This document shows, piece by piece, positions 1 through 8,939 of a stretch of 64,000 nt of DNA. Position numbers and translations under genes: made by a program. Origin of the DNA: JANQPX01 sp965204405 (GTDB lineage Bacteria > Pseudomonadota > Alphaproteobacteria > Geminicoccales > Geminicoccaceae); contig CBDBEN010000005.1 of NCBI GenBank assembly GCA_965204405.1, forward strand, positions 744,001-808,000. The letters are read 5' to 3'. The stretch's first letter is position 1. Every line of letters starts with the position of its first letter. The notes beneath the pieces were generated by a model, which saw nothing but the letters and a program-made list of their open reading frames with translations, had not been told where the DNA came from and made no database searches.

Positions 1-54
1 CGGCCGGCGCGCACAAAAAAAAGCGGCGAATGCCGGCAGGTCGTTCCATCCCAT
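1..54 (-). CDS. Partial gene at left edge, unknown product
   Basis: An ATG on the minus strand at position 54 is preceded by an AGGAG ribosome binding site six bases upstream. It opens a frame of 18 codons (MGWNDLPAFAAFFCARRP) that runs off the window. Too little is present to recognise a family; the beginning is only loosely like LysR-type regulators. The well-placed ribosome binding site is the main reason to record it. Confidence 0.35.
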   Translation of the reverse strand, partial: MGWNDLPAFAAFFCARRP

Positions 55-589
55 CGCTGACTCCTGACGTTTTTTTTCGATAACGGCGGTCTACCCTGTC
101 AAACGACTGATTTGATATCGTCGGACAACCAGACTCGATTTCCAAGCTCGTCCTCTTGGAGTATCTCGAAACCTATCATTGGCGCGAACGGTGAACCGCG
201 GAAATCCTAAATATCCATAAAAGAACGCTTAAATAAATTGCAAATTTTAGTCAATCTAGTTTCGATTGATAAATGCTTCGGGCTCTCTGAGGTTATGTTG
301 ATCGTGCCAATCGCCCTCTTGCCGCCAACCGGTTCGCCGCCTTCTTCGCCACGGGATCGAATTTAACAGATGATTAACCACGCCCGGCCTTGAATCGCCC
401 CTGACCCTACTCGGATATGCCAGGCAAGAGAGAGATTATCCCAGCCATTTAGGAGGGGGAGCGGGATGGGGCAGTCGAAAGCCAGTCCGGTTGGTATAAC
501 GCTTCAGGAGATGACAAGGCCCTATATTGACCGGCGACACCACGCTATATCTGTAACGTCCTTGCTTATCAGCCGGAGCCTTTGCCGCT
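55..589. other. Intergenic region between a partial gene and nadE
   Basis: No convincing gene is seen in these 535 bases. Positions about 195-275 are clearly richer in A and T than the neighbours and could hold divergent promoters for the left-edge gene and nadE. A short frame starting at ATG 466 has a strong purine-rich leader (AGGAGGGGGAGC), but it runs 80 bases into nadE in another frame and has no recognisable product. Confidence 0.5.
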
Positions 590-2278
590 GTGGTCGCAGA
601 ACTCGTTATCGCCGTCGCCCAGATCAACCCTACCGTCGGCGACATCGACGGCAATCTTCAGCGCATTCGTGATGCAAGAAGGGATGCCGGCGCTTCCGGT
701 GCCGATCTGGTGCTGTTCTCGGAGCTGGCCATCTGTGGCTATCCGCCGGAAGATCTGGTGCTGAAGCCGGCCCTCCATGAACACTGCCGCCGCGCCGTGG
801 ATGCGCTGGCGAACGATACTGCCGATGGTGGGCCGGCTCTTCTCGTCGGAACGCCCTGGGTCGAAAAGGGCAAGCTCTATAATGCCGTTGCCCTGTTGAG
901 AGACGGCAGGATTGAGACCACCCGTTATAAGCACGACCTTCCCAATTATGGCGTGTTCGACGAAAAACGCGTCTTCGAGGCTGGGCCTGTTCCGGGGCCG
1001 ATCCCGTTTCCGCTAAAGGATGGCACCCAAGCGCGCCTCGGGGTGATGATCTGCGAGGATATGTGGACGGAGGATGTTGCCGAAGGCCTGGAGGAAACCG
1101 GTGCGGAAATCCTGATCATACCGAATGGGTCTCCATTCGAGCATGACAAGCAGGATCTGAGGCTTAATCTCGCGGTCGCGCGGGTTACCGAAACCGGCTT
1201 GCCGCTGATCTACGGCAATCAGGTGGGGGGCCAGGATGAGCTGGTGTTCGACGGCGGTTCCTTCGTGCTCGATGCCGATCGCCGCCTTGCAGCCCAGGCA
1301 CCTTATTTCGAACCGGATCTGCTGATCACACGCTGGCAGCGTGGGGCCGACGATCGATGGACGTGCGAGGTGGGCCGGATGGTGGAGCCGCCGTCTCATC
1401 TTCAATCCATCTATCTTGCGATGTGCCTTGGCCTTAGGGACTATGTCGAAAAGAACCGCTTTCCTGGCGTTGTGCTCGGCCTCTCCGGCGGCATCGATTC
1501 GGCGCTGACCGCCGCCGTCGCCGCTGATGCTCTTGGTCCGGAGCGCGTGCATGCGGTCATGATGCCGTCCCGCTTCACATCGAGGGAAAGCCTGGAAGAC
1601 GCAGCCGGCTGCGCCGACGCGCTCGGCATCAAGCTGGACGAGGTGGCCATCGAGCCAGCGGTCGGTGCTTTTGGCGACATGCTGGCGCCGATTTTCCAGG
1701 GGCGCGAGCCTGACATCACCGAGGAGAATATCCAGGCGCGTATCCGCGGCGTGCTGCTGATGGGGATTTCCAACAAGCTCGGCGCCATGCTGCTGACCAC
1801 CGGCAACAAATCGGAAATGTCGGTCGGCTATGCAACGCTCTATGGCGACATGTGCGGTGGCTATTCGGTCTTGAAGGATGTTTACAAGACCATGGTCTTT
1901 GCGCTCTCCCATTGGCGCAATCAGCATCATGGCGAGACGTTTCGAGCGCCTGCCGGCATGGTGATCCCGGAACGGATCATCACCAAACCGCCAAGTGCCG
2001 AGCTGCGTCCGGACCAGAAGGACGAGGACAGCCTTCCGCCTTACGAGCAGCTGGATGCGATCCTGCAGGCGCTGGTCGAAGACGACAGGTCGGCCGCTGA
2101 TCTCGTGAACGACGGGTTCGAGCGTGAGACGGTCCAGCGGGTCTCCAACCTCCTGGATCTCGCCGAATATAAGCGGCGCCAGGCACCGCCAGGGGTCAAG
2201 ATCACGAGAAAGGCGTTTGGACGCGATCGCCGTTACCCGATCACCAATGCCTTCAGGCGCATCGACGGGCTGGTATGA
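590..2278 (+). CDS. nadE: Glutamine-dependent NAD+ synthase
   Basis: This enzyme converts deamido-NAD to NAD+ in the cytosol, using glutamine as nitrogen donor. The 562-residue length fits the two-domain form. The N-terminal nitrilase-type glutaminase domain spans about residues 1-265, with the glutamate in FSELAICGYPPEDL, the lysine in YKHDLPNYG and the cysteine in VMICEDMW forming the catalytic triad. The C-terminal synthetase domain carries the ATP-binding P-loop GLSGGIDSA near residue 298. The start is a GTG with GGAG about 11 bases upstream, and it matches where family members begin. It appears monocistronic. The assignment is secure. Confidence 0.96.
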   Translation: MVAELVIAVAQINPTVGDIDGNLQRIRDARRDAGASGADLVLFSELAICGYPPEDLVLKPALHEHCRRAVDALANDTADGGPALLVGTPWVEKGKLYNAVALLRDGRIETTRYKHDLPNYGVFDEKRVFEAGPVPGPIPFPLKDGTQARLGVMICEDMWTEDVAEGLEETGAEILIIPNGSPFEHDKQDLRLNLAVARVTETGLPLIYGNQVGGQDELVFDGGSFVLDADRRLAAQAPYFEPDLLITRWQRGADDRWTCEVGRMVEPPSHLQSIYLAMCLGLRDYVEKNRFPGVVLGLSGGIDSALTAAVAADALGPERVHAVMMPSRFTSRESLEDAAGCADALGIKLDEVAIEPAVGAFGDMLAPIFQGREPDITEENIQARIRGVLLMGISNKLGAMLLTTGNKSEMSVGYATLYGDMCGGYSVLKDVYKTMVFALSHWRNQHHGETFRAPAGMVIPERIITKPPSAELRPDQKDEDSLPPYEQLDAILQALVEDDRSAADLVNDGFERETVQRVSNLLDLAEYKRRQAPPGVKITRKAFGRDRRYPITNAFRRIDGLV

Positions 2279-2636
2279 CCAGATCATTCGGTTGCCGCCC
2301 TTCATCGCCAGGATCGAGGGTATGCGGCCAAGTTTGACGGGGTCGTGGCTGGGCTCGGATGTTGACGATATGCGGTTAGGGTTTTTGACGGCATCGGCGC
2401 TGATGTCGAAGGGCAGGGCAAGTCACGAAGCTTGACAATCGAGCCCCATCATCCCATGTACGGGACGTACTTTGTCTCGCGATTGCGCGAAGCGCTGCAG
2501 GCTTGCGGCGCCACCTCCCGAGAACAATCATCAAAAAAACCAGTTCGCTCCGGCCGCGCCTGGAGTTGAGCCCAACGTCGAGGCCAGCCATGTCCGAAAC
2601 ATTGCTGCTGGCGAAGGACGTGTAAGGAAAACCTAC
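2279..2636. other. Intergenic region nadE - DEAD-box helicase
   Basis: The frame of the helicase stays open upstream to about 2472, but that part has no helicase-like sequence and no good start signal, so I treat it as leader. No hairpin followed by a T-run was found after nadE. A long 5' untranslated leader would be consistent with the post-transcriptional control seen in many cold-responsive helicase genes; that is inference. Confidence 0.4.
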
Positions 2637-3953
2637 TTGAACGATCATCGTTTTTCGGATCTCGGCCTGGCCGAACCGATCCTGCGTGCGTTGACTGCCA
2701 GAGACCATGTGACGCCGACGCCGATCCAGGCCAAGGCCATCCCCGAGCTGCTTGCCGGTGAAGACATGCTGGGCATTGCTCAGACCGGCACCGGCAAGAC
2801 CGCCGCCTTCGCGCTGCCCATTCTCCATCAGCTTTCGAGCGCCGATCGGCCGCGAGGCCCGCGTCTGCCTCGAGCCCTGATCCTGGCACCGACACGCGAG
2901 CTTGCAAGCCAGATTGCCGAGGAGTTTCGCGCCTATGGCAAGCATCTGCATCTTCGCCAGACCGTAATCTTCGGCGGCGTCAGCCAGGGACCCCAGGTCA
3001 ATGCGCTGTCCCGCGGCGTCGATATCGTCATCGCGACGCCTGGCCGCCTGCTCGACCTCATGAACCAGCGGCGCCTCAAGCTCGATGCGATCGAGTTCGT
3101 CGTTCTCGACGAGGCCGACCGGATGCTGGATATGGGCTTTGTGCATGACGTCAAGAAAGTCATCGCCGCCTTGCCTGAAGAACGCCAATCCCTTTTGTTC
3201 TCCGCCACGATGGGGCGCGATGTCGTCCGGCTTTCAGGCGATATTCTGAGTGATCCGGTACGCGTCGAAGTGGCACCGCAGGCAACGCCCGTCGAGCGAA
3301 TCGAGCAGCGTGTCTACCATATCGACCAGCGGGCAAAACGCCGGCTGCTCAAGAATGTTCTGGAGGACCCGGCGTTATCGCGGGTGATCGTGTTCACCCG
3401 CACCAAACATCGCGCCAACCGGGTTGCCGAGCAGCTCGACAATGACGGTGTGGAGGCGGAAGCCATCCACGGCAACAAATCCCAAGGGGCGAGGCAGCGG
3501 GCGCTCAAGCGGTTCAGTAAAGGCGATGCCCGGGTTCTGGTGGCGACCGACATCGCGGCGCGCGGCATCGATGTCGACAATGTCACCCATGTCATCAATT
3601 TCGAGCTTCCCAACGAGCCGGAAAACTATGTCCATCGGATCGGACGCACCGCGCGGGCCGGTGCCGAGGGGATTGCCTTGTCGTTCTGTGATCAGAGCGA
3701 ACGGGCCTATCTCAGGGATATCGAACGTCTGATCAAACACCGGCTGACCGTCATCGGTGACGAGCCTTCAGGAGACATCATATCCGCTCCGCCAAAAAGA
3801 CGGGGCGGCGGCAGGGGCGGGAACGGGCTAAAAGGGAAGAAGCGCTCTGGCGGTGGCCAGGAAGCCGGCCCCAAACGCAGCAGGCCGCGCGCTAAAGCCG
3901 GCGCAGGAAACGACCGATCTCAAGCGCCGCTTCGCCGAAAACGCGCTGCCTGA
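2637..3953 (+). CDS. DEAD-box ATP-dependent RNA helicase (RhlE-like)
   Basis: This cytosolic ATP-dependent RNA helicase probably acts in ribosome assembly or mRNA turnover. The Q motif region (FSDLGL, then TPTPIQ), motif I (AQTGTGKT), motif Ia (PTRELA), motif II (DEAD), motif III (SAT) and motif VI (HRIGRTARAG) all appear in the right order. The tail is rich in Gly, Lys and Arg, as in RhlE-type RNA-binding extensions. I chose the TTG at 2637 because AAGGA sits eight bases upstream and homology starts there; an in-frame extension reaches 2472 without a ribosome binding site. The product is about 438 residues. Family assignment is secure; the RhlE subfamily is a judgement from the tail. Confidence 0.92.
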   Translation: MNDHRFSDLGLAEPILRALTARDHVTPTPIQAKAIPELLAGEDMLGIAQTGTGKTAAFALPILHQLSSADRPRGPRLPRALILAPTRELASQIAEEFRAYGKHLHLRQTVIFGGVSQGPQVNALSRGVDIVIATPGRLLDLMNQRRLKLDAIEFVVLDEADRMLDMGFVHDVKKVIAALPEERQSLLFSATMGRDVVRLSGDILSDPVRVEVAPQATPVERIEQRVYHIDQRAKRRLLKNVLEDPALSRVIVFTRTKHRANRVAEQLDNDGVEAEAIHGNKSQGARQRALKRFSKGDARVLVATDIAARGIDVDNVTHVINFELPNEPENYVHRIGRTARAGAEGIALSFCDQSERAYLRDIERLIKHRLTVIGDEPSGDIISAPPKRRGGGRGGNGLKGKKRSGGGQEAGPKRSRPRAKAGAGNDRSQAPLRRKRAA

Positions 3954-3992
3954 ACCGGCCGTCAATGGTGCGATAGCGGTGACGAAGCACCT

Positions 3993-4157
3993 TCAGCTTT
4001 CGCCGCTATCCGCATGCACCAGCGGCTCGTCGCCTGTCTCATCGTCGGATGGGTCGGTTTTTTTCTGGGCTTTCGCTTCTTGTTTGGCTGCTTTTTTTGC
4101 GGCCTTTGCCTTTTCGCGCTCGTGACGTTCAAAGCGATAATTGGGCTTGCGTGGCAT
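3993..4157 (-). CDS. Small Lys/Ala-rich conserved hypothetical protein
   Basis: A 54-residue product begins MPRKPNYRFERHEREKAK, followed by an Ala/Lys-rich stretch and an acidic tail. Short proteins with this beginning are common as uncharacterised proteins in Hyphomicrobiales (recalled, not searched). The alternating K/A/E composition suggests one charged helix. The frame stays open to 4226, but that extension would cross the cold-shock gene terminator, so I start at ATG 4157. It lies just downstream of the cold-shock gene on the same strand. The function is unknown. Confidence 0.6.
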   Translation of the reverse strand: MPRKPNYRFERHEREKAKAAKKAAKQEAKAQKKTDPSDDETGDEPLVHADSGES

Positions 4158-4189
4158 GGGTCTTGACCAATCAGTTCGAGGAAAAAGAA

Positions 4190-4219
4190 AAAAGGGCAGC
4201 CCCTTTTGGAGCTGCCCTT
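4190..4219 (-). terminator. Rho-independent terminator of the cold-shock gene
   Basis: The arms AAGGGCAGC (4192-4200) and GCTGCCCTT (4211-4219) form a perfect 9-bp stem with a 10-base loop. Read on the minus strand the stem is followed directly by a T-rich run (TTTTTTCTTTTT). It sits about 30 bases after the cold-shock stop codon, so it very probably ends that transcript. Confidence 0.9.
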
Positions 4220-4248
4220 CCTCCAAAAACCGCTAAATCTGGTGCGGT

Positions 4249-4458
4249 TTAATCCTGAACCCGGAGGTTCTCGGCCGACGACTTGCCGTCGCGGCCGGGC
4301 ACCAGCTCATAGTCCACGACCTGACCGTCGGCGAGGCCCTGCAGACCTGCGCGCTCAACGGCGGAAATGTGCACGAACACGTCCTTGGATCCGTCCTGCG
4401 GCTGAATAAAACCGTACCCCTTGGTCGGGTTGAACCACTTCACTGTTCCTGTAGCCAT
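4249..4458 (-). CDS. Cold-shock protein, CspA family
   Basis: This 69-residue single-stranded nucleic-acid-binding protein has one cold-shock domain. RNP1 (KGYGFIQP) and RNP2 (VFVHISAV) are both intact, and the protein opens with the usual MATGTVKWFNP. The start at 4458 follows an AAGGAAAGAGGC ribosome binding site; the longer frame to 4473 adds five residues not usual for the family. It has its own strong terminator downstream, so it is probably transcribed alone. Which of the several alphaproteobacterial Csp paralogues it represents cannot be told from sequence alone. Confidence 0.96.
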   Translation of the reverse strand: MATGTVKWFNPTKGYGFIQPQDGSKDVFVHISAVERAGLQGLADGQVVDYELVPGRDGKSSAENLRVQD

Positions 4459-4682
4459 GCCTCTTTCCTTCACTTTCTTCGCTCGTTTGTACGAGACAAA
4501 CTAGGCTAGGCTGGCTAGCGAAAGGTTGCCGCGGACATCGTCAATAAAGTTGGGCAGTCTATCCAGTCAGCCAAAATAGGCAATGCCGATTACGCATGGA
4601 GATTGCAGAGCATGGTCAGAGGAGGGCATCACGAGATGGTGATCGGCGATCGGTCAGATTTATTGGGGATGTCGGAGAGCAG

Positions 4683-5315
4683 ATGAATCCCGCGAATAAC
4701 CCTGGAGAAATGCGGGCTTGGCAGCGCATGCTGTCCGGGCGCCGTCTCGATCTGCTCGACCCTTCGCCACTCGATGTGGAGATCGAGGATATTGCTGTAG
4801 GCCTCGCCCGGGTTGCCCGTTGGAACGGGCAGACTTCCGGTGATTGGGCATTTTCGGTGGCCGACCACTGCCTTCTGGTGGAAAGCCTCCTGACCCTGTT
4901 TCGCCGAGATGTGCCGCCTAGCTGGCGTCTCCTGGCCTTGCTTCATGATGCGCCGGAATATGTGGTCGGCGATCTGATCACGCCGTTCAAGAATGCGCTG
5001 AGCGGCGACTACCGGGACATCGAGCAGCGCCTGATGCGGGCGATTCGGCTGCGGTTTTCGCTGACGAAGCTGCCGAAGGCGGCGGAAGCCCTGATCAAGA
5101 AGGCGGATCGCGCCGCGGCCTATGTCGAGGCCATCAAGATCGCAGGTTTTCCTGTGGATGAGGCCCGTCCGGTGTTCGATGCCAAAGGGCAGTTTACCGA
5201 TCTTGACCTTGACAGGATCGACCTGTCACCCCTGCCTCCCAATGAAGCGCAGCGTCGCTATCTCGAGCGTTTTCAGGATCTGGATGGACATCAGCCGGGA
5301 GGTCCGGCTGCTTAA
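4683..5315 (+). CDS. HD-domain phosphohydrolase (YfbR-like)
   Basis: This probable cytosolic metal-dependent phosphohydrolase, possibly a 5'-nucleotidase, has HD-superfamily metal ligands: a His in VADHCLLV, the His-Asp pair in LLHDAPEYV and an Asp in KKADRAAAY. The central motif and the 210-residue length match YfbR-like proteins common in alphaproteobacteria. I start at ATG 4683, which has GGAGAG four bases upstream; the frame extends to 4596, but that part is not conserved-looking. It is divergent from the cold-shock gene and convergent with the amidase. The substrate is unknown. Confidence 0.85.
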   Translation: MNPANNPGEMRAWQRMLSGRRLDLLDPSPLDVEIEDIAVGLARVARWNGQTSGDWAFSVADHCLLVESLLTLFRRDVPPSWRLLALLHDAPEYVVGDLITPFKNALSGDYRDIEQRLMRAIRLRFSLTKLPKAAEALIKKADRAAAYVEAIKIAGFPVDEARPVFDAKGQFTDLDLDRIDLSPLPPNEAQRRYLERFQDLDGHQPGGPAA

Positions 5316-6760
5316 GTCACCCGGATCGGCGGGCGCCGATCGAACCAGGGGCTGGCCTGTTCGAGCTCCGCGGCGAGCGCTATCAACGGCTCGTCCTCGC
5401 CGAACCTGCCGGCGATGTGAATGCCGATCGGCAGGCCCTCCGCACTCCACGACAGTGGCACGGACATGGCGGGCTGGCCGGTGGCGTTGAAGACGGCGGT
5501 GAAGGGCGAATAGGGAAGGATGCCTTTCGGCCCGAGCCGGTAATCGGCAAAGTCCTCATTGTCAGGCGCAAAGCGGCCGACCTTGGCCGGCGGTTCGGCC
5601 AGCGTCGGTGTCAGCAGGAGGTCGTAGCTTTCGAAAAAGCCGGCGACCTCTCGACCGAAGCGGTGAACTTTGTTGAGAGCGGCCAGATAATCGGCGCCGG
5701 AGATGGTCCCGGCGAGCGTGAGCGCCCCTCGCGTGACCGCTTCGATCTCGTTCGGATCGAGAGCATGCCCCCGCGCTTTGACCTTCTCGCGGACAGTAAG
5801 TGCTGTGCCGCAGGCGACGATCGTGGTCCAGGCCTGCATCAGGGGCATGAGATCGAGCTTTGGTGCGGCTTCTTCGACCCGATGGCCGAGATCGGAACAG
5901 AGCTTGGCCGCGGCTTCCACGGCTGCTCGACAGTCCGGATGCAAAGCCTCGCCGGTGAAAGAAATCGTGCTGAAGGCGATCTTCATGCGGGCCGGTGGCT
6001 GCTGGATCGCCTGCACGAAACCGCCTTTGAGCGGCGGCGCCCAATAAGGGGCTCCCGGATCTGCGCCCGCGGTCGCATCGAGCAGGGCCGCCGTATCGCG
6101 CACGGACCGGGTGAGAAAACCGCCGATAGCCATGCCGCCCCAGCCTTCGCCGGAGGCGGGGCCGTCCGGCAAGCGGGCTCTGGTCGGTTTCATCCCGAAG
6201 AGGCCGGACGATGACGCGGGGATCCGGACCGAGCCGCCGCCATCCGAACCGTGGGCTGCAGGGAGAATGCCGGCCGAGACCGCAGCCCCCGCACCGCCTG
6301 ACGATCCGCCGGCGGTGTGATCCGGGTTCCAAGCACTTCTGGTCGGTCCGCCATAGACCTTGGCTTCGGTGATCGGTCCCACGCCCAGCTCAGGAGATGT
6401 GGTGCGCCCGAAGATCACGAGGCCGGTCGCCTTCAGCCGGCGAACGATTTCGGAATCATAAGTGTAGCGCGTGTCCCTAAAGAGGACCGACCCCTTGTTG
6501 GAAGGGTAGCCAATGGCCTCTGCGCCCAAGTCCTTCAGCAAAAAGGGCACGCCCTTCAATGGCCCTTCGGGCAATCCCTGCTCGATCGCTTCGATGGCCG
6601 TGTCCACCGACCGGACGGCGATCGCGTTGAGCTTGGGATTGAGGGCACCGACCCTAAGGAGTGCCGCCTCCAGGAGCTCCCTTGGCGACACATCCCCCTT
6701 GGCGACAAGAGCCGCCAGGCCGGTTGCATCATAGGTCTCGTAGTCCTGAAAGCTGGCCAT
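5312..6760 (-). CDS. Amidase, amidase-signature family
   Basis: This 482-residue serine hydrolase uses the Ser-cisSer-Lys triad. The lysine is in VPFLLKDLG (about residue 77), the cis-serine in GGSSGGAGA and the nucleophile region in GSDGGGSVRIPAS. Length and motifs fit the amidase/GatA superfamily. It is not in a gatCAB context, so it is more likely a detoxifying or catabolic amidase than the tRNA amidotransferase. The start is ATG 6760 with AGGA upstream; an adjacent TTG at 6763 is equally placed. It lies 85 bases after the mutase-like gene on the same strand and may be co-transcribed. The substrate is unknown. Confidence 0.9.
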   Translation of the reverse strand: MASFQDYETYDATGLAALVAKGDVSPRELLEAALLRVGALNPKLNAIAVRSVDTAIEAIEQGLPEGPLKGVPFLLKDLGAEAIGYPSNKGSVLFRDTRYTYDSEIVRRLKATGLVIFGRTTSPELGVGPITEAKVYGGPTRSAWNPDHTAGGSSGGAGAAVSAGILPAAHGSDGGGSVRIPASSSGLFGMKPTRARLPDGPASGEGWGGMAIGGFLTRSVRDTAALLDATAGADPGAPYWAPPLKGGFVQAIQQPPARMKIAFSTISFTGEALHPDCRAAVEAAAKLCSDLGHRVEEAAPKLDLMPLMQAWTTIVACGTALTVREKVKARGHALDPNEIEAVTRGALTLAGTISGADYLAALNKVHRFGREVAGFFESYDLLLTPTLAEPPAKVGRFAPDNEDFADYRLGPKGILPYSPFTAVFNATGQPAMSVPLSWSAEGLPIGIHIAGRFGEDEPLIALAAELEQASPWFDRRPPIRVT

Positions 6761-6845
6761 CAACGTTGTTCCTATTTGTTCTTTCTATCTTGAGAACGAT
6801 TGCAGATCCCGGCAAGGGCAAGGCAACGTTCGCGATAGCCGAGGG

Positions 6846-7601
6846 TTAACCCCAATACAGCCAACGGGGTTTGAGCCTGTTGCCGAGATTGCGCCACCAA
6901 TTGACAGCGTCACCGACGATCCGCTCGGAACGGATCGGCTTTAAATCGGAATCCAGATGATAGATCACCGGCACGGCGGTCGGAATGCGGAAGGCTTCCG
7001 CTTCGTCATCGCTCAGCCCGTCGAGAATGCGCACCAGACCGCGAATCGAGCATGTATGAGCGACGAGCAGCACCTGCCTGCCGGATCTAAGCGCCGGTGC
7101 CAGGCATTCCTTCCAATAGGGTTCCACCCTGAGAACGCCGTCCGCCAGGCTTTCGGACCTCGGCATATCGGTCTCAGGAAGATCGGGAAAGCGTCGCTTC
7201 TGCTCGAGCCATCTTGGATCATCGTTCTCAAGGGCCGGCGGCCGGTCCCGATAGTTGCGTCGCCACGCAATCACCGCATCGCGGCCGTAATGCTCGGCGG
7301 CAGCCTTTCTGGACTTCTCCTGAAGCATGCCGTAGTGACGTTCGTTCAGCCGCCAGTCCTGAACGATCGATGGTGCAGGACTGGCCAATTCCTCCAAGAC
7401 AAGATCCAGTGTTTTTTTTGCGCGAATTAGCCTTGAAGTGTGGCAGACATCGAAGCTCAGTTCCTGTTGTTTCAGAAGACGGCCGGCTTTTCGCGCGAGC
7501 CCTTCGCCCGAAGAGCTTAGAGGTGCGTCTCCCCAGCCGGCAAAGCACCCTTTTTCGGCCCATGACGTGGTTCCGTGGCGCATAAGTGTGAGGATAGGCA
7601 A
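6846..7601 (-). CDS. Divergent 2,3-bisphosphoglycerate-dependent phosphoglycerate mutase-like protein
   Basis: The histidine-phosphatase superfamily fold is clear: the phosphohistidine motif LMRHGTTSW lies at the N-terminus, followed by SRLIRAKKT, the mutase-type WRLNERHYGMLQ, DDPRW and PRSESLAD. These elements are specific to the GpmA branch rather than simple phosphatases. The second catalytic-histidine motif reads VAHTCSIR, whereas GpmA enzymes normally have HGNSLR at that place, so the active site deviates. The start is TTG 7601 with weak ribosome-binding signals. It is divergent from the glycan operon. It could be a true mutase, a related phosphatase or an enzyme with another substrate. 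Confidence 0.8.
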   Translation of the reverse strand: MPILTLMRHGTTSWAEKGCFAGWGDAPLSSSGEGLARKAGRLLKQQELSFDVCHTSRLIRAKKTLDLVLEELASPAPSIVQDWRLNERHYGMLQEKSRKAAAEHYGRDAVIAWRRNYRDRPPALENDDPRWLEQKRRFPDLPETDMPRSESLADGVLRVEPYWKECLAPALRSGRQVLLVAHTCSIRGLVRILDGLSDDEAEAFRIPTAVPVIYHLDSDLKPIRSERIVGDAVNWWRNLGNRLKPRWLYWG

Positions 7602-7835
7602 GGCTCAAACTTTCCAACTGTCGACACATCGGATTGACGCTTATGCCAGCCTATCGAAACTATTGTCCAAGGAGCAGGCGGGTGGACAGGGCAGGCAGAG
7701 TGTCGCAAGACTTGAGCCCTGACGCATCGGAATGACAGAAGAGCGAGGATTTCTTGTCAAGAACCTTTGCGGTTCCGAGCGTATGACCAAGCAGGATAGA
7801 AAGTCAGTGAAACGCCGAAGAGGCTGGAGCAGACA

Positions 7836-8939
7836 TTGATGCAAAAGCCGCGCATATGGGTCCTGCTCGACGACCGGCCCGGACATCAGACCCAAGTGAT
7901 CGGGCTGGCGGACCGGCTGGGCCTGCCTTTCGAGACCAAGTCATTATCGTTCAACTGGCTGAACCGGCTTCCCAATCCGATGATGGGCGCAAGTTGCCTT
8001 GCTGTCGATCACAAACGATCAGACCTGCTGAAGCCTCCCTTCCCGGATATTGTGATCGCCATGGGCCGCCGCTGCCTGCCCGTTGCCCGATGGATCCGGT
8101 CAGCAAGCAACGGCCGATCCAAGCTGGTCCATATTGGCCGCAAGGGGGTGACGGCAGCCGATGACTTTGCCTTGCTGATTAGCTGTGCTCATTTCAACAT
8201 GCCGCCCCATCCTCACCGCCTCGCCGTGACGCTACCGCCGACACGGGTAACTGGGGAACGTTTGGCCGAGGCCAGGGAGGAGTGGGCTCCACTGCTGGCG
8301 GACAGGCGAGTTCCCCGCATCATTTTTCTTGTTGGCGGCGAGACGGCGCTTCATGCTTTTCCCACCAAACATGCGGTCGATCTTCTCCTGCGCGCGGAAG
8401 TGGCAACCAAGGCACTCGGTGGCTCGCTCACGGTGGTGACCAGCCGGCGCACATCGCCGGATGCTATAGCAGCGATGCAGGAAGCGGCAGGCTATGCAGC
8501 CTTTCACCTTTGGGGCCGCCATGGGGAGCAAAACCCCTATCTTGGCTACCTCGCCTGGGCGGATGGTTTGATCGTCACCGGGGAAAGCGAGTCCATGCTC
8601 GCCGAGGCAGCGGCGACAACCAAGCCGATGCATATAGCGCCCATGCCTCTCAAACGGCCGGGCATGGTCGATCGGATCAAGCGTCGAATGACCACCCTTG
8701 CTACCAAGCATCAGGATGGTGCAGCAGGCGTTTGCCGCGCCTTGTTCAATAGCGGATGGATTTCGCCCAGCCGCGATCTGGAAAAAATGCATGCGCTCCT
8801 CTATGAAGCGGGCTTGGCTCGTCCCTTCGAGAATGAGCTATGCTTGGCGCCGCCAGCGGAAAACAGGACATCGGAGCCTTTCATTGATCGCATGACCGAT
8901 CTTCTTGGCACGATCAAAACGCCGTCAGTTTTGACATGA
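7836..8939 (+). CDS. ELM1/DUF1022-family protein, putative GT-B glycosyltransferase
   Basis: The 367-residue protein matches the bacterial ELM1 (DUF1022) family: an early DDRPGHQTQ motif, a middle VGGETALHAF segment and a late TGESESMLAEA motif resembling nucleotide-sugar-binding regions of GT-B enzymes. Plant ELM1 acts in mitochondrial fission; bacterial members have no firm function, and their genes often lie near lipid A or capsule genes. The start is TTG 7836 or ATG 7839, with GGAG upstream. Its end overlaps the next gene by four bases (ATGA), so the two are translationally coupled. I infer a role in surface glycan or Kdo-lipid metabolism. Confidence 0.85.
   Translation: MMQKPRIWVLLDDRPGHQTQVIGLADRLGLPFETKSLSFNWLNRLPNPMMGASCLAVDHKRSDLLKPPFPDIVIAMGRRCLPVARWIRSASNGRSKLVHIGRKGVTAADDFALLISCAHFNMPPHPHRLAVTLPPTRVTGERLAEAREEWAPLLADRRVPRIIFLVGGETALHAFPTKHAVDLLLRAEVATKALGGSLTVVTSRRTSPDAIAAMQEAAGYAAFHLWGRHGEQNPYLGYLAWADGLIVTGESESMLAEAAATTKPMHIAPMPLKRPGMVDRIKRRMTTLATKHQDGAAGVCRALFNSGWISPSRDLEKMHALLYEAGLARPFENELCLAPPAENRTSEPFIDRMTDLLGTIKTPSVLT

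Noticed and set aside
466..672. Short frame with strong purine-rich leader ahead of nadE
   Set aside because: It overlaps nadE by more than 80 bases in another frame, becomes Arg-rich, and matches nothing I recognise; the real gene there is nadE.
1013..2305. Long open frame (430 codons) antisense to nadE
   Set aside because: It mirrors nadE codon by codon, has no motif of its own and is a typical GC-rich shadow frame.
5417..6214. Long plus-strand frame opposite the amidase
   Set aside because: The amidase on the other strand has all catalytic motifs; this frame has none and is a shadow.
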